Positions 51,066-59,776 of a stretch of DNA of 64,000 nucleotides are shown here, one piece after another. Under the pieces are notes generated by a model. That model ran no database searches. It was not told the origin of the DNA and was given only the letters and a program-made list of their open reading frames with translations. The stretch is from Streptomyces sp. NA02950. Lineage in GTDB: Bacteria; Actinomycetota; Actinomycetes; Streptomycetales; Streptomycetaceae. Each line of letters begins with the position of its first letter. The stretch's first letter is position 1. The translations under genes and the position numbers were made by a program. The stretch spans positions 5,763,001-5,827,000 of the forward strand of contig NZ_CP054916.1 of the NCBI RefSeq assembly GCF_013364155.1, given 5' to 3'.

Positions 51066-53453
51066 GTGGCCGCGCAGAACGCCACGCATGACAGCCGCAC
51101 GGCTCCGCCGCGGGACGGCGGGGACGGGGTCCGGGACCGCGAGATCCGGACCGAGCAGGCGCACCTGGACCGGGTGTACCACCGCCTCGAGGAGAAGATC
51201 CACGAGGCGGAGTTCCTCATGGACGACGCCGCCAGGCGCGGCCAGGTCGGCACGCCCGGCGCACTCGCCGAGCGGGACGCCCAGGTGTTCCGCGCCGGGG
51301 TCCACCTCAACCGGCTGAACAGCGAATTCGAGGACTTCCTCTTCGGCCGGATCGATCTGCTGCTCGGCAAGGACGGCGAACGCGGTCCGGACGGTGCCTA
51401 CACCTCCGTGGAGCCCGCCGACGACGCCATCCGCTCCGCGGAGGACGGCGACCGCGCCGAGATCGCCGAGACCCTGCACATCGGCCGCATCGGCGTCCTG
51501 GACGCCGACTACGCCCCGCTGGTGATCGACTGGCGGGCGCCCGCCGCCGCGCCGTTCTACCGCTCCACCCCGGTCGCCCCCGGCCGGGTGGTCCGCCGCC
51601 GGGTCATCCGCAGCAAGGGCCGCCGGGTGCTCGGCGTCGAGGACGACCTGCTGCGCCCGGAGCTGACCGCGACCCTCGACGGCGGCGCGCTGCCGGTGGT
51701 CGGGGACGGGGCGCTGATGGCGGCGCTCGGCCAGGCCCGCGGCCACACCATGCGCGACATCGTCGCCTCCATCCAGGCCGAACAGGACCTGGTGATCCGG
51801 GCGCCCGCCGCCTCCGTCACCGAGGTCGAGGGCGGTCCCGGCACCGGCAAGACCGCGGTCGCGCTGCACCGCGCCGCGTATCTGCTCTACCAGGACCGGC
51901 GGCGGTACGCGGGCGGCATCCTGGTCGTCAGCCCCACCCCGCTGCTGGTCGCCTACACCGAGGGCGTGCTGCCCTCGCTGGGCGAGGAGGGGCAGGTCGC
52001 CATCCGCGCCGTCGGGTCCCTGGTGGACGGCGCCGAGGCCACCACCTACGACGATCCGGCCGTGGCCCGGATCAAGGGCTCCTCGCGGATGCAGAAAGTG
52101 CTGCGCAAGGCGGCCCGCGGCGCCCTGGAGCTGCCCCGCGGCGGCAGACCCGGCGCGGGCCCCGGAGAGAGACCCGACGGCCCGCCCGAGCGGCTGCGGG
52201 TGGTCGCCTTCGGCGCCCGGGTGGAGCTGGAGGCCGACGAGCTGCGCCGGATCCGGCAGCACGCGCTGGGCGGCACCGCCCCGGTCAATCTGCTGCGCCC
52301 GCGCGCCCGCCGGCTGCTGCTGGACGCGCTGTGGGCGCGCTCCGGCGCCCAACGTCGCTACACCGACCCCGAGCTGGCCGCCGAGGCCCGGGAGGGTTTC
52401 GACGAGGACATCTCCTCCGAGGACGTGTTCCAGGAGTTCCTGGACGCCTGGTGGCCCGAGCTGACCCCGCGCTCGGTGCTCGCCGCGATGGCCGACGAGA
52501 AGCGGCTCGGACGCTGGTCCCGGCGGGTGCTCAACCCCCGCGAGACCCGGCTGGTGGCCCGTTCCCTCACCCGGCTGGGCGACGACGGACAGGGCCCGCT
52601 CTCCGTCCACGACGTGGCGCTGCTGGACGAGCTCCAGACGGTGCTGGGCGCCCCCGCCCGGCCCGCCGCGCCCCGCGAGGCCGATCCACTGGACCACCTC
52701 ACCGGTCTGGACGAACTGACCACCTACGCCGACCGGACCGGCCGGCGCCGTACCCGCGCCGACCGTCTGGAACGCGAGCGCGCCGACTACGCCCACGTCA
52801 TCGTGGACGAGGCACAGGACCTGACGCCCATGCAGTGGCGGATGGTGGGACGGCGCGGCCGCCACGCCACCTGGACGGTGGTCGGCGACCCCGCGCAGAG
52901 CTCCTGGTCCGACCCGGACGAGGCCGGTGCGGCACGCGACGAGGCGCTGGGCACCCGGCCGCGCCGCCGCTTCACCCTGACCGTCAACTACCGCAATCCG
53001 GCGGAGATCGCGGAGCTGGCCGCCAGGGTCCTGGCGCTCGCGATGCCGGGCACCCCGTCACCCGAGGCGGTCCGCTCCACCGGTGTCGAACCGCGGTTCG
53101 CGCCCGGGGAGAACGGCGACCTCGGCGCGGCGGCGCGCGCGGAGGCGGTCCGGCTGCTGGCGGAGGTGGACGGCACGGTCGGTGTCGTCGTCGCCATGAA
53201 CCGGCGTGAGCAGGCGCGCGGATGGCTGGACGGACTCGGCGGCCGGGTGGTGGTGCTGGGCAGTCTGGAGGCCAAGGGGCTCGAGTACGACGCGACGGTC
53301 GTGGTCTCCCCGGCGGAGATCGCCGATGAGTCCCCGGCGGGGCTGCGGGTGCTGTACGTGGCGCTGACCCGCGCCACCCAGCGGCTGACGGTGGTGTCCG
53401 GGGCGCGCGACGAACCGGATGTCCGGGGCGTCCCGGACCTGCTGCGGGACTGA
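51066..53453 (+). CDS. helD: HelD-type RNA polymerase-associated helicase/ATPase
   Basis: A 795-residue SF1 ATPase from the GTG at 51066 (GAAGGGGG site). An N-terminal helical antiparallel region (about 20-110; EIRTEQAHLDRVYHRLEEKI) precedes the ATPase core with Walker A GGPGTGKTAVALH near 257, VDEAQDLTPMQWRM near 579, GDPAQSSW near 610, YRNPAEIAEL near 640, LEAKGLEYDATVVV near 735 and YVALTRATQRLTVVSG near 765. HelD proteins release RNA polymerase from nucleic acid, and HelR variants protect against rifampicin. No rifamycin-associated element was found upstream. The longer frame to 50949 lacks a ribosome site and would overlap the terminator. Confidence 0.88.
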   Translation: MAAQNATHDSRTAPPRDGGDGVRDREIRTEQAHLDRVYHRLEEKIHEAEFLMDDAARRGQVGTPGALAERDAQVFRAGVHLNRLNSEFEDFLFGRIDLLLGKDGERGPDGAYTSVEPADDAIRSAEDGDRAEIAETLHIGRIGVLDADYAPLVIDWRAPAAAPFYRSTPVAPGRVVRRRVIRSKGRRVLGVEDDLLRPELTATLDGGALPVVGDGALMAALGQARGHTMRDIVASIQAEQDLVIRAPAASVTEVEGGPGTGKTAVALHRAAYLLYQDRRRYAGGILVVSPTPLLVAYTEGVLPSLGEEGQVAIRAVGSLVDGAEATTYDDPAVARIKGSSRMQKVLRKAARGALELPRGGRPGAGPGERPDGPPERLRVVAFGARVELEADELRRIRQHALGGTAPVNLLRPRARRLLLDALWARSGAQRRYTDPELAAEAREGFDEDISSEDVFQEFLDAWWPELTPRSVLAAMADEKRLGRWSRRVLNPRETRLVARSLTRLGDDGQGPLSVHDVALLDELQTVLGAPARPAAPREADPLDHLTGLDELTTYADRTGRRRTRADRLERERADYAHVIVDEAQDLTPMQWRMVGRRGRHATWTVVGDPAQSSWSDPDEAGAARDEALGTRPRRRFTLTVNYRNPAEIAELAARVLALAMPGTPSPEAVRSTGVEPRFAPGENGDLGAAARAEAVRLLAEVDGTVGVVVAMNRREQARGWLDGLGGRVVVLGSLEAKGLEYDATVVVSPAEIADESPAGLRVLYVALTRATQRLTVVSGARDEPDVRGVPDLLRD

Positions 53454-53645
53454 TGTGTCCGGCCCGGCCGGCGGCCGTGGGAACGGCCCCGGAAATCAAC
53501 CCCTGAGGAGGGAATCGCTTCCGGGGATGGTTTGTTAGCCTTGCTGTGGCACCGGCTCGATCCAAGCCCCCGGGCCCAACCTTCGTCGCTTCGAGCGACC
53601 ACTTGCCGCGAGGCGAGCATGGCGGGCCGGTGCCACCCTACGCAT

Positions 53646-53685
53646 CCGAAGAGGTCCGCGTCCTAGAGGACGCGGACCTCTTCGG
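53646..53685 (-). terminator. Cold-shock gene terminator overlapping the coding end
   Basis: An 18-base perfect stem (53646-53663 with 53668-53685) has a four-base loop that contains the stop codon of the cold-shock gene. The 5' arm on the RNA encodes the last six residues of the protein. The two functions are therefore layered on the same bases. Confidence 0.85.
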
Positions 53686-53866
53686 CCTGCGGCCCCTTGC
53701 GGCCCTGGACGATCTGGAACTCCACCCGCTGGTCGTCCGCGAGGCTGCGGTAGCCGCTGCCGTCGATCGAGCTGTAGTGGACGAAGACGTCCGGCCCGCC
53801 GCCTTCCTGGGCGATGAATCCGTAGCCCTTCTCGGCGTTGAACCACTTGACGGTGCCCTGAGCCAT
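53663..53866 (-). CDS. Cold-shock domain protein (CspA family)
   Basis: A 67-residue single-domain protein from the ATG at 53864-53866 (CGAGGAGC site). It carries RNP1 KGYGFIAQ near residue 13 and RNP2 VFVHYSSI near 27, the nucleic-acid-binding motifs of cold-shock proteins, and starts [14 protein letters not shown]. Cytoplasmic RNA chaperone by family. It stands alone on the minus strand between helD and the malic enzyme gene, with its own terminator hairpin overlapping the end. Confidence 0.96.
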   Translation of the reverse strand: MAQGTVKWFNAEKGYGFIAQEGGGPDVFVHYSSIDGSGYRSLADDQRVEFQIVQGRKGPQAEEVRVL

Positions 53867-54127
53867 GCCGGCGCTCCTCGTTGTCCCTCGACGCTGTGCG
53901 CGGCAGAGCCTAGGGCGGCACGGTCGGCGGACGGTCCGCCTCGCGGGGGGTTCGCGCGAAGGAGTGGGGCTTTCCACTCCGCTGACCCCACTCTCGTATG
54001 TCAGAACAATATGTCCGAAAGTCGGGCTGGGTTACCTGGTACCGGAAGGTAGGTGTAACCATCTGAGGATGCGGCCGCTACCCCGTGGCCGGAGAGCTGA
54101 ATCAAGGGAAAGCAGAGGAAGACGGCC

Positions 54128-55549
54128 ATGGCAACGGCGCCCAGCGTCTCGTACTCGATGACGGTCCGGCTGGAGGTGCCCGCGAGCGGTACCGCGGTCA
54201 GCCAGCTGACCACGGCCGTGGAGTCCTCCGGCGGCTCCGTCACCGGCCTCGACGTGACCGCCTCCGGTCACGAGAAGCTCCGTATCGATGTCACCATCGC
54301 CGCGACCTCCACCGCCCACGCAGACGAGATCGTCGAGAAGCTGCGGGGCATCGACGGAGTCACCCTCGGCAAGGTCTCCGACCGTACGTTCCTGATGCAC
54401 CTCGGCGGCAAGATCGAGATGTCGTCGAAACACCCGATCCGCAACCGTGACGACCTCTCCATGGTCTACACGCCCGGTGTCGCCCGGGTCTGCCAGGCGA
54501 TCGCGGACAACCCCGAGGACGCCCGGCGGCTGACCATCAAGCGCAACAGCGTCGCGGTCGTCACCGACGGTTCCGCGGTGCTCGGCCTGGGCAACATCGG
54601 CCCCAAGGCCGCGCTGCCGGTCATGGAGGGCAAGGCGGCCCTGTTCAAGCGGTTCGCGGGCATCGACGCCTGGCCGATCTGCCTGGACACCCAGGACAGT
54701 GACGAGATCGTCGCGATCGTGAAGGCCATCGCGCCGGGCTTCGCCGGGATCAACCTGGAGGACATCTCCGCCCCCCGCTGCTTCGAGATCGAGGCCCGGC
54801 TGCGCGAGGCCCTGGACATCCCGGTCTTCCACGACGACCAGCACGGCACCGCGATCGTGGTGCTCGCGGCCCTGACCAACGCGCTGCGGGTGGTCGACAA
54901 GAAGATCGGCGACGTGCGGGTGGTGATGTCCGGCGCGGGCGCGGCGGGCACCGCCATTCTGCGGCTGCTGCTGGCCGCGGGCGTCAAGCACGCGGTCGTC
55001 GCCGACATCCACGGGGTGGTGCACGCCGGGCGCCAGGACCTGGTCTCCGCCGACCCGGAGTCCCCGCTGCGGTGGATCGCCGACAACACCAACCCGGAGG
55101 GCGAGACCGGCACCCTGCGCGAGGCGGTGCGGGAGGCCGATGTCTTCATCGGCGTGTCCGCCCCGAACGTGCTGTCCGGCGAGGACGTGGCCGCCATGGC
55201 CGAGGGCGCGATCGTGTTCGCGCTGGCCAACCCCGACCCCGAGGTGGACCCGGCGATCGCCCGCCAGACCGCCGCCGTGGTCGCCACCGGCCGGTCCGAC
55301 TTCCCCAACCAGATCAACAATGTGCTGGTCTTCCCCGGTGTTTTCCGTGGGCTTCTGGACGCGCAGTCCCGTACGGTGAACACCGAGATGATGCTGGCGG
55401 CGGCCCGCGCGCTGGCTGATGTGGTCCACGATGACGAGGTCAACGCGAACTACATCATCCCCAGCGTGTTCAACGACAAGGTGGCGGGCGCGGTCGCCGG
55501 GGCCGTCCGGGAGGCGGCCAAGGCTGTGACCGGCACCACGGCGGTCTAG
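54128..55549 (+). CDS. NAD-dependent malic enzyme with N-terminal ACT domain
   Basis: A 473-residue protein from the ATG at 54128. Residues about 8-85 form an ACT-like regulatory domain (SMTVRLEVPASGTAVSQLTT). The catalytic malic enzyme follows: VYTPGVARVCQAIA near 115 (Tyr), GPKAALPVMEGKAALFK near 160 (Lys), DDQHGTAIVVLAAL near 240, and the nucleotide fold VVMSGAGAAGTAILRLLL near 265. It decarboxylates malate to pyruvate and reduces NAD or NADP. Position before hupA matches the Streptomyces malic enzyme locus recalled as SCO2951. Cytoplasmic; the ACT domain suggests allosteric control. Confidence 0.94.
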   Translation: MATAPSVSYSMTVRLEVPASGTAVSQLTTAVESSGGSVTGLDVTASGHEKLRIDVTIAATSTAHADEIVEKLRGIDGVTLGKVSDRTFLMHLGGKIEMSSKHPIRNRDDLSMVYTPGVARVCQAIADNPEDARRLTIKRNSVAVVTDGSAVLGLGNIGPKAALPVMEGKAALFKRFAGIDAWPICLDTQDSDEIVAIVKAIAPGFAGINLEDISAPRCFEIEARLREALDIPVFHDDQHGTAIVVLAALTNALRVVDKKIGDVRVVMSGAGAAGTAILRLLLAAGVKHAVVADIHGVVHAGRQDLVSADPESPLRWIADNTNPEGETGTLREAVREADVFIGVSAPNVLSGEDVAAMAEGAIVFALANPDPEVDPAIARQTAAVVATGRSDFPNQINNVLVFPGVFRGLLDAQSRTVNTEMMLAAARALADVVHDDEVNANYIIPSVFNDKVAGAVAGAVREAAKAVTGTTAV

Positions 55550-55555
55550 GCCGGG

Positions 55556-55576
55556 CACGGCGCGTCGCGCGCCGTG
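55556..55576 (+). terminator. Hairpin after malic enzyme gene
   Basis: CACGGCGCG-TCG-CGCGCCGTG, a nine-base perfect stem starting seven bases after the stop codon. Confidence 0.65.
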
Positions 55577-55804
55577 GGGTCCACGGCGCACCCATAGGGT
55601 GGCGGGCAGGAAAACGACCGCCACGGCGCTTTTCGTGTGACTCTCCGGGGTTCCGGATTGGCTTTCCCGCCACAGGTGGGGGCAGGATGCGTTCCGGGCG
55701 CGAGGGTCTGAACAGCAGACCCGGGTCCGGGGACTGTCCGAGGGCCCTGGCAGCATCGGCTTCGATCTCACGCCTCATTGGCAAGATGAACACGGGAGTA
55801 CAAC

Positions 55805-56086
55805 ATGAACCGCAGTGAGCTGGTGGCCGCTCTGTCCGAGCGCGCCGAGGTGACCCGCAAGGACGCCGACGCTGTGCTGGCCGCCCTCGCCGAGGTGACC
55901 GGCGAGGTTGTCGCCAAGGGCGACGAGAAGGTCACCATCCCCGGCTTCCTGACCTTTGAGCGCACCCACCGTGCCGCTCGCACCGCGCGCAACCCGCAGA
56001 CCGGCGAGCCGATCGAGATTCCGGCCGGCTTCAGCGTGAAGGTCTCCGCGGGCTCCAAGCTCAAGGAAGCCGCCAAGGGCAAGTAA
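55805..56086 (+). CDS. hupA: HU-family histone-like DNA-binding protein
   Basis: A 93-residue HU protein (MNRSELVAALSERAEVTRKD at the start; DNA-intercalating arm RTARNPQTGEPIEIPAG near 60-76). It lacks the long Lys/Ala tail of the HupS type, so it is the HupA-like general nucleoid protein. Start ATG at 55805 with GGGAGTACAAC upstream. Single gene with a strong intrinsic terminator. Confidence 0.96.
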   Translation: MNRSELVAALSERAEVTRKDADAVLAALAEVTGEVVAKGDEKVTIPGFLTFERTHRAARTARNPQTGEPIEIPAGFSVKVSAGSKLKEAAKGK

Positions 56087-56098
56087 GCGTCTGTAGCG

Positions 56099-56133
56099 AA
56101 GGGGCGGCCACCCGTTGGGATGGCCGCCCTTTT
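56099..56133 (+). terminator. Intrinsic terminator of hupA
   Basis: A 12-base stem (including one G-U pair) around GGGCGGCCA and its complement, with a ten-base loop and ending in TTTT (56130-56133): the most classical terminator of the window. Confidence 0.9.
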
Positions 56134-56285
56134 GCGTGGTCCCGAGGCCCGCGGCCGCCTGAGCCGCCTTCTGGCGCCGTTCCGGCCCCGTTGACGCCGC
56201 GCGCCGGGCCGCTGGTGCGGCCCGGCGCGGGTCAGGGGCTCATCGAGGGCTCAGCGGGGGCCGGAGCGGCCCGGGGGAGCCGGGG

Positions 56286-57629
56286 TCAGGCCCCGTCGCC
56301 GCCGCCCGGCAGCTCGACCTTGGCGCCCAGCTCCATCAGCTTCGCCATGAAGTTCTCGTAGCCGCGGTTGATCAGGTCGATGCCGTGGACCCGCGAGGTG
56401 CCCTGCGCGGCCAGCGCCGCGATCAGGTAGGAGAAGCCGCCGCGCAGGTCGGGGATGACCAGATCGGAGCCCTGGAGCCTGGTGGGGCCGGAGACAACCG
56501 CCGAATGGAGGAAGTTCCGCTGGCCGAAGCGGCAGGCGGAGCCGCCCAGGCACTCGCGGTAGAGCTGGATGTGCGCGCCCATCTGGTTCAGCGCGGAGGT
56601 GAAGCCCAGCCGGGACTCGTACACGGTCTCGTGCACGATGGACAGGCCGGACGCCTGGGTCAGGGCCACCACCAGCGGCTGCTGCCAGTCGGTCTGGAAA
56701 CCGGGGTGGACGTCGGTTTCCAGCGCGATGGCGTTGAGCTTGCCGCCCGGGTGCCAGAACCGTATGCCCTCGTCACCGATGTCGAACGCGCCGCCGACCT
56801 TGCGGAAGGTGTTGAGGAAGGTCATCATCTCTCGCTGGCGGGCGCCGCGGACGTAGATGCTGCCTTCGGTCGCCAGCGCCGCGCTCGCCCAGGAGGCGGC
56901 CTCCAGACGGTCCGGCAGGGCGCGGTGGTTGTAGCCGCCCAGTTTGTCGACACCGGTGATCCGGATGGTCCGGTCGGTGTCCATGGAGATGATGGCGCCC
57001 ATCTTCTGCAGTACGCAGATGAGGTCCTCGATCTCCGGCTCGACGGCGGCGTTGGAGAGTTCCGTCACACCCTCGGCGAGCACCGCGGTCAGCAGCACCT
57101 GCTCGGTGGAGCCCACCGACGGGTACGGCAGGCGGATCTTGGTGCCGCGCAGCCGGTGCGGCGCCTCCAGGTACTGGCCGTCCGCGCGCTTCTCGATGGT
57201 CGCGCCGAACTGGCGGAGCACATCGAAGTGGAAGTCGATCGGGCGGCCGCCGATGTCGCAGCCGCCGAGGCCGGGGATGAAGGCGTGGCCGAGGCGGTGC
57301 AGCAGCGGGCCGCAGAAGAGGATCGGGATGCGGGAGGAACCCGCGTGCGCGTCGATGTCGGCGACGTTGGCGCTCTCCACGTGGGTGGGGTCGAGCACCA
57401 GCTCTCCGGACTCCTCGCCGGGGCGCACGGTGACCCCGTGCAGCTGGAGCAGACCGCGGACCACCCGGACATCACGGATGTCGGGGACGTTGCGCAGCCG
57501 GCTCGGCGCACTGCCGAGGAGGGCGGCGACCATGGCCTTCGGCACGAGGTTCTTCGCGCCGCGGACACGGATCTCGCCCTCGAGCGGAGTGCCGCCATGG
57601 ACGAGCAGGACATCGTTCGAGCGGGTCAT
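56286..57629 (-). CDS. murA: UDP-N-acetylglucosamine 1-carboxyvinyltransferase
   Basis: A 447-residue MurA from the ATG at 57627-57629. It catalyses the first committed step of peptidoglycan precursor synthesis, adding enolpyruvate from PEP to UDP-GlcNAc. Visible motifs: VRGAKNLVPKAMVAALL near 22 (the conserved Lys-Asn), FCGPLLHRLGHAFIPGLGGCD near 105-123 with the catalytic, fosfomycin-target cysteine retained near 122, and DLRGGFSYLIAALAAQG near 400. It lies alone on the minus strand, convergent with hupA and divergent from yqgE. Same place as in S. coelicolor as recalled. Confidence 0.95.
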   Translation of the reverse strand: MTRSNDVLLVHGGTPLEGEIRVRGAKNLVPKAMVAALLGSAPSRLRNVPDIRDVRVVRGLLQLHGVTVRPGEESGELVLDPTHVESANVADIDAHAGSSRIPILFCGPLLHRLGHAFIPGLGGCDIGGRPIDFHFDVLRQFGATIEKRADGQYLEAPHRLRGTKIRLPYPSVGSTEQVLLTAVLAEGVTELSNAAVEPEIEDLICVLQKMGAIISMDTDRTIRITGVDKLGGYNHRALPDRLEAASWASAALATEGSIYVRGARQREMMTFLNTFRKVGGAFDIGDEGIRFWHPGGKLNAIALETDVHPGFQTDWQQPLVVALTQASGLSIVHETVYESRLGFTSALNQMGAHIQLYRECLGGSACRFGQRNFLHSAVVSGPTRLQGSDLVIPDLRGGFSYLIAALAAQGTSRVHGIDLINRGYENFMAKLMELGAKVELPGGGDGA

Positions 57630-57869
57630 CTGGTCTCGCGTTCCTGAGACGGGCAAGGGGCCAAAGGGCAAGAGTAATAGCCGCGCAGACCCCCTCCGTA
57701 AGCCTCTTGCATCGCTCGTGACGTCATGAATCGGACAGAACACGTTCCGTTTCCTTCCGGGAGCCGACAGTCACGTGCGCCGCTCCTGCTGTCGTACGCC
57801 CCGACCTGCTCTCATACGGGAGTCGGATTCCACTCCCCGTCCGGCGCGGATATGCGGGATCATGTGGCC

Positions 57870-58457
57870 ATGACCGAGGTGTCCTCGCTCACAGGACGGC
57901 TGCTTGTCGCGACGCCGGCGCTTGCTGACCCGAACTTCGACCGCGCGGTGGTGCTGCTCCTCGACCACGACGAGGAGGGCTCCCTCGGCGTGGTGCTGAA
58001 CCGCCCCACCCCGGTGGGGGTCGGCGACATCCTCGAGTCCTGGGCCGCGCTGGCCGGGGAGCCGGGCGTGGTCTTCCAGGGCGGTCCGGTGTCGCTGGAC
58101 TCCGCGCTGGGCGTGGCCGTGGTCCCGGGTGATTCCGGCCGGGAATCGACGCGCAGCGAGGACGGACCACTCGGGTGGCGCAGAGTGCACGGTGCGATCG
58201 GGCTGGTCGATCTGGAGGCGCCGCCGGAGCTGCTGGCGGCGGCCGTGGGCAGCCTGCGGATCTTCGCGGGGTACGCGGGCTGGGGGCCGGGCCAGCTGGA
58301 GGACGAGCTGTCCGAGGGCGCCTGGTACGTGGTGGAGTCCGAGCCGGGGGACGTCTCCTCACCGGCTCCGGAGCGGCTGTGGCGGGCGGTGCTGCGGCGC
58401 CAGCGCAGCGAACTGGCGATGGTCGCGACCTATCCGGACGACCCCTCGCTGAACTAG
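57870..58457 (+). CDS. YqgE/AlgH family protein
   Basis: A 195-residue protein starting at the ATG at 57870 (an ATG at 57852 is possible). It has the YqgE/AlgH pattern: LTGRLLVATPALADPNFDRA near residue 6, VVLLLDHDEEGSLGVVLNRP near 27, VFQGGPVSLDSALGVAV near 72 and IFAGYAGWGPGQLEDEL near 137. The biochemical function of the family is not established. Its TAG stop codon is formed within the end of the MITE-like element that follows. Confidence 0.92.
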   Translation: MTEVSSLTGRLLVATPALADPNFDRAVVLLLDHDEEGSLGVVLNRPTPVGVGDILESWAALAGEPGVVFQGGPVSLDSALGVAVVPGDSGRESTRSEDGPLGWRRVHGAIGLVDLEAPPELLAAAVGSLRIFAGYAGWGPGQLEDELSEGAWYVVESEPGDVSSPAPERLWRAVLRRQRSELAMVATYPDDPSLN

Positions 58458-58623
58458 GGCCCGTCTTCAAAGGGGCCGCCCTGCTCACGACGCCTGGCAC
58501 GGCACCTCGCCGCGTTGTCGGAGTCGCCCGAGTACGCCCAGTACGAGGGCGATCCTCCGCCTTGCGATGTACCGCACCAGGCGCCGCTCGCGGCCGGACG
58601 CCCCCTTCGAAGACGGACCCTAG
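58454..58623. mobile_element. MITE-like element with 22-base inverted terminal repeats
   Basis: The left end CTAGGGCCCGTCTTCAAAGG and the right end, read in reverse, CTAGGGTCCGTCTTCGAAGG match at 18 of 20 positions, and the match extends two further bases. CTAG occurs at both ends. The ~125-base interior codes for nothing evident. It inserts exactly at the end of yqgE. Similar GC-rich elements recur in Streptomyces genomes as I recall; no transposase is encoded. Confidence 0.72.
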
Positions 58624-58730
58624 CCCGGTGAACTGGGCGCGGCCCGGGGCGATCCTGAGCGGATCACCGGCGGGAACGTGGCCGGTCGCACATCCGCCGC
58701 ACGGGGCGGGCATGAGTACCCTAGGGCTGT

Positions 58731-59027
58731 ATGAGCACTCTTGAGCCCGAGCGCGGGGCAGGCACGGGGACCCTCGTTGAGCCGACACCGCAGGTGTCGC
58801 ACGGTGACGGCGACCACGAGCGCTATGCCCACTATGTACAGAAAGACAAGATCATGGAGAGTGCCCTCTCCGGATCTCCGGTGGTCGCACTCTGCGGCAA
58901 GGTGTGGGTCCCGGGACGGGACCCGAAGAAGTACCCGGTGTGCCCGATGTGCAAGGAGATCTTCGAAGGCATGGGCTCCGGCGGCGACGACAAGGGCAAG
59001 GACGGCAAGGGCGGCGGCAAGCAGTAG
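58731..59027 (+). CDS. DUF3039 domain protein
   Basis: A 98-residue protein from the ATG at 58731. The core HYVQKDKIMESALSGSPVVA, then LCGKVWVPGRDP and CPMCKEIFEGM, is the DUF3039 pattern conserved in actinobacteria; the three cysteines (LCG, CPMC) may bind zinc. The last 20 residues are Gly/Lys/Asp rich. No function is established for the family. It is followed by a very long terminator hairpin. Confidence 0.9.
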   Translation: MSTLEPERGAGTGTLVEPTPQVSHGDGDHERYAHYVQKDKIMESALSGSPVVALCGKVWVPGRDPKKYPVCPMCKEIFEGMGSGGDDKGKDGKGGGKQ

Positions 59028-59075
59028 CCCCCCGGCGCCCTGAGCGGCGCCACCACCCCCGCTCCACGGCCTCGC

Positions 59076-59133
59076 GCGCGGCACGTCCGGCCCGCGTCCC
59101 CCATCCCGGGGACGCGGGCCGGACGTGCCGCGC
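59076..59133 (+). terminator. 26-base-pair perfect terminator hairpin
   Basis: Arms 59076-59101 and 59108-59133 pair perfectly around a six-base loop, 48 bases after the DUF3039 stop. This is the longest perfect stem in the window; it may also act as a boundary for the next gene. Confidence 0.85.
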
Positions 59134-59229
59134 CGTGTTTGGTGCGCATGGTGCGCGCGTTCCGGCCGGTGCGTGGGGGTTGACGCGTTCCCGGCCGTGC
59201 GGCCGTGCGCGCCCAGTAGTGTCGCCCCC

Positions 59230-59643
59230 ATGAGCGGGCGTGCGGAGAACGGGTCGGCGTCGCGGGCGGTCAGTCTGGTGTTCGGGGCGCGGGAGGTCGA
59301 CGAGCCGGACACGGAAGCCGCGGGCACCTACTGCCAGTTCGAGAAGGACTGGGACGCCCAGCTGGAGCGGTGCGCACGGCTGGCCGAGGAGCGCGGCTAC
59401 GCGCCCGCGGGCAGCTGTGTGGTGTCGGCGTCGCAGCCGGCCCTGGCGCGCTTCCTGGAGTGGGCGGACGATCCGGGATGCGAGATCGTCCTCGTCGCGA
59501 GCGCCCGTGTGCTGGCGCGGATCGAGAGCTCCTGGCCGGACTGGAGCGAGGTGACGGGCCGTCTGAAGATCTCCGGAGCACGGGTGGAGGCGGTGCCGTA
59601 TCCCGAGCCCGCATACCCCGGCGAAGAGTTGCCGAAGCGGTAA
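59230..59643 (+). CDS. Conserved hypothetical protein
   Basis: A 137-residue soluble protein from the ATG at 59230. I do not recognise a domain. The sequence has an alpha/beta look, with AEERGYAPAGSCVVSASQPA near 60-80 and CEIVLVASARVLARIESSWP near 92-111; the latter pattern, a hydrophobic strand followed by a helix, and the early FEKDWDAQLERCARLAEERG recall small resolvase-like or Rossmann-type folds found in recombinase N-termini, but the catalytic serine of resolvases is not evident. Coding bias is good and it sits between the DUF3039 gene and the sugar operon. Confidence 0.72.
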   Translation: MSGRAENGSASRAVSLVFGAREVDEPDTEAAGTYCQFEKDWDAQLERCARLAEERGYAPAGSCVVSASQPALARFLEWADDPGCEIVLVASARVLARIESSWPDWSEVTGRLKISGARVEAVPYPEPAYPGEELPKR

Positions 59644-59736
59644 CGGCAAACTTCCTGTGTCACGGAGTGGTTGAGACCTCTTGTCGCGGACGGGCAACGT
59701 TCCTTAGCCTCACGCATATTGTGCTGAGCGAAACGC

Positions 59737-59757
59737 GCGTTGCATTACATGCAACGC
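59737..59757. promoter_or_regulatory. Perfect operator-like palindrome upstream of sugar operon
   Basis: GCGTTGCAT-TAC-ATGCAACGC has perfect nine-base arms and ends 19 bases before the binding-protein start, next to the AAGG ribosome site. Its size and position suit a LacI- or GntR-type repressor that blocks the sugar operon. It does not match the DasR consensus. A GTTGC-TAAGG half-site follows at 59761. Confidence 0.7.
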
Positions 59758-59776
59758 CCTGTTGCTAAGGGTCCCC

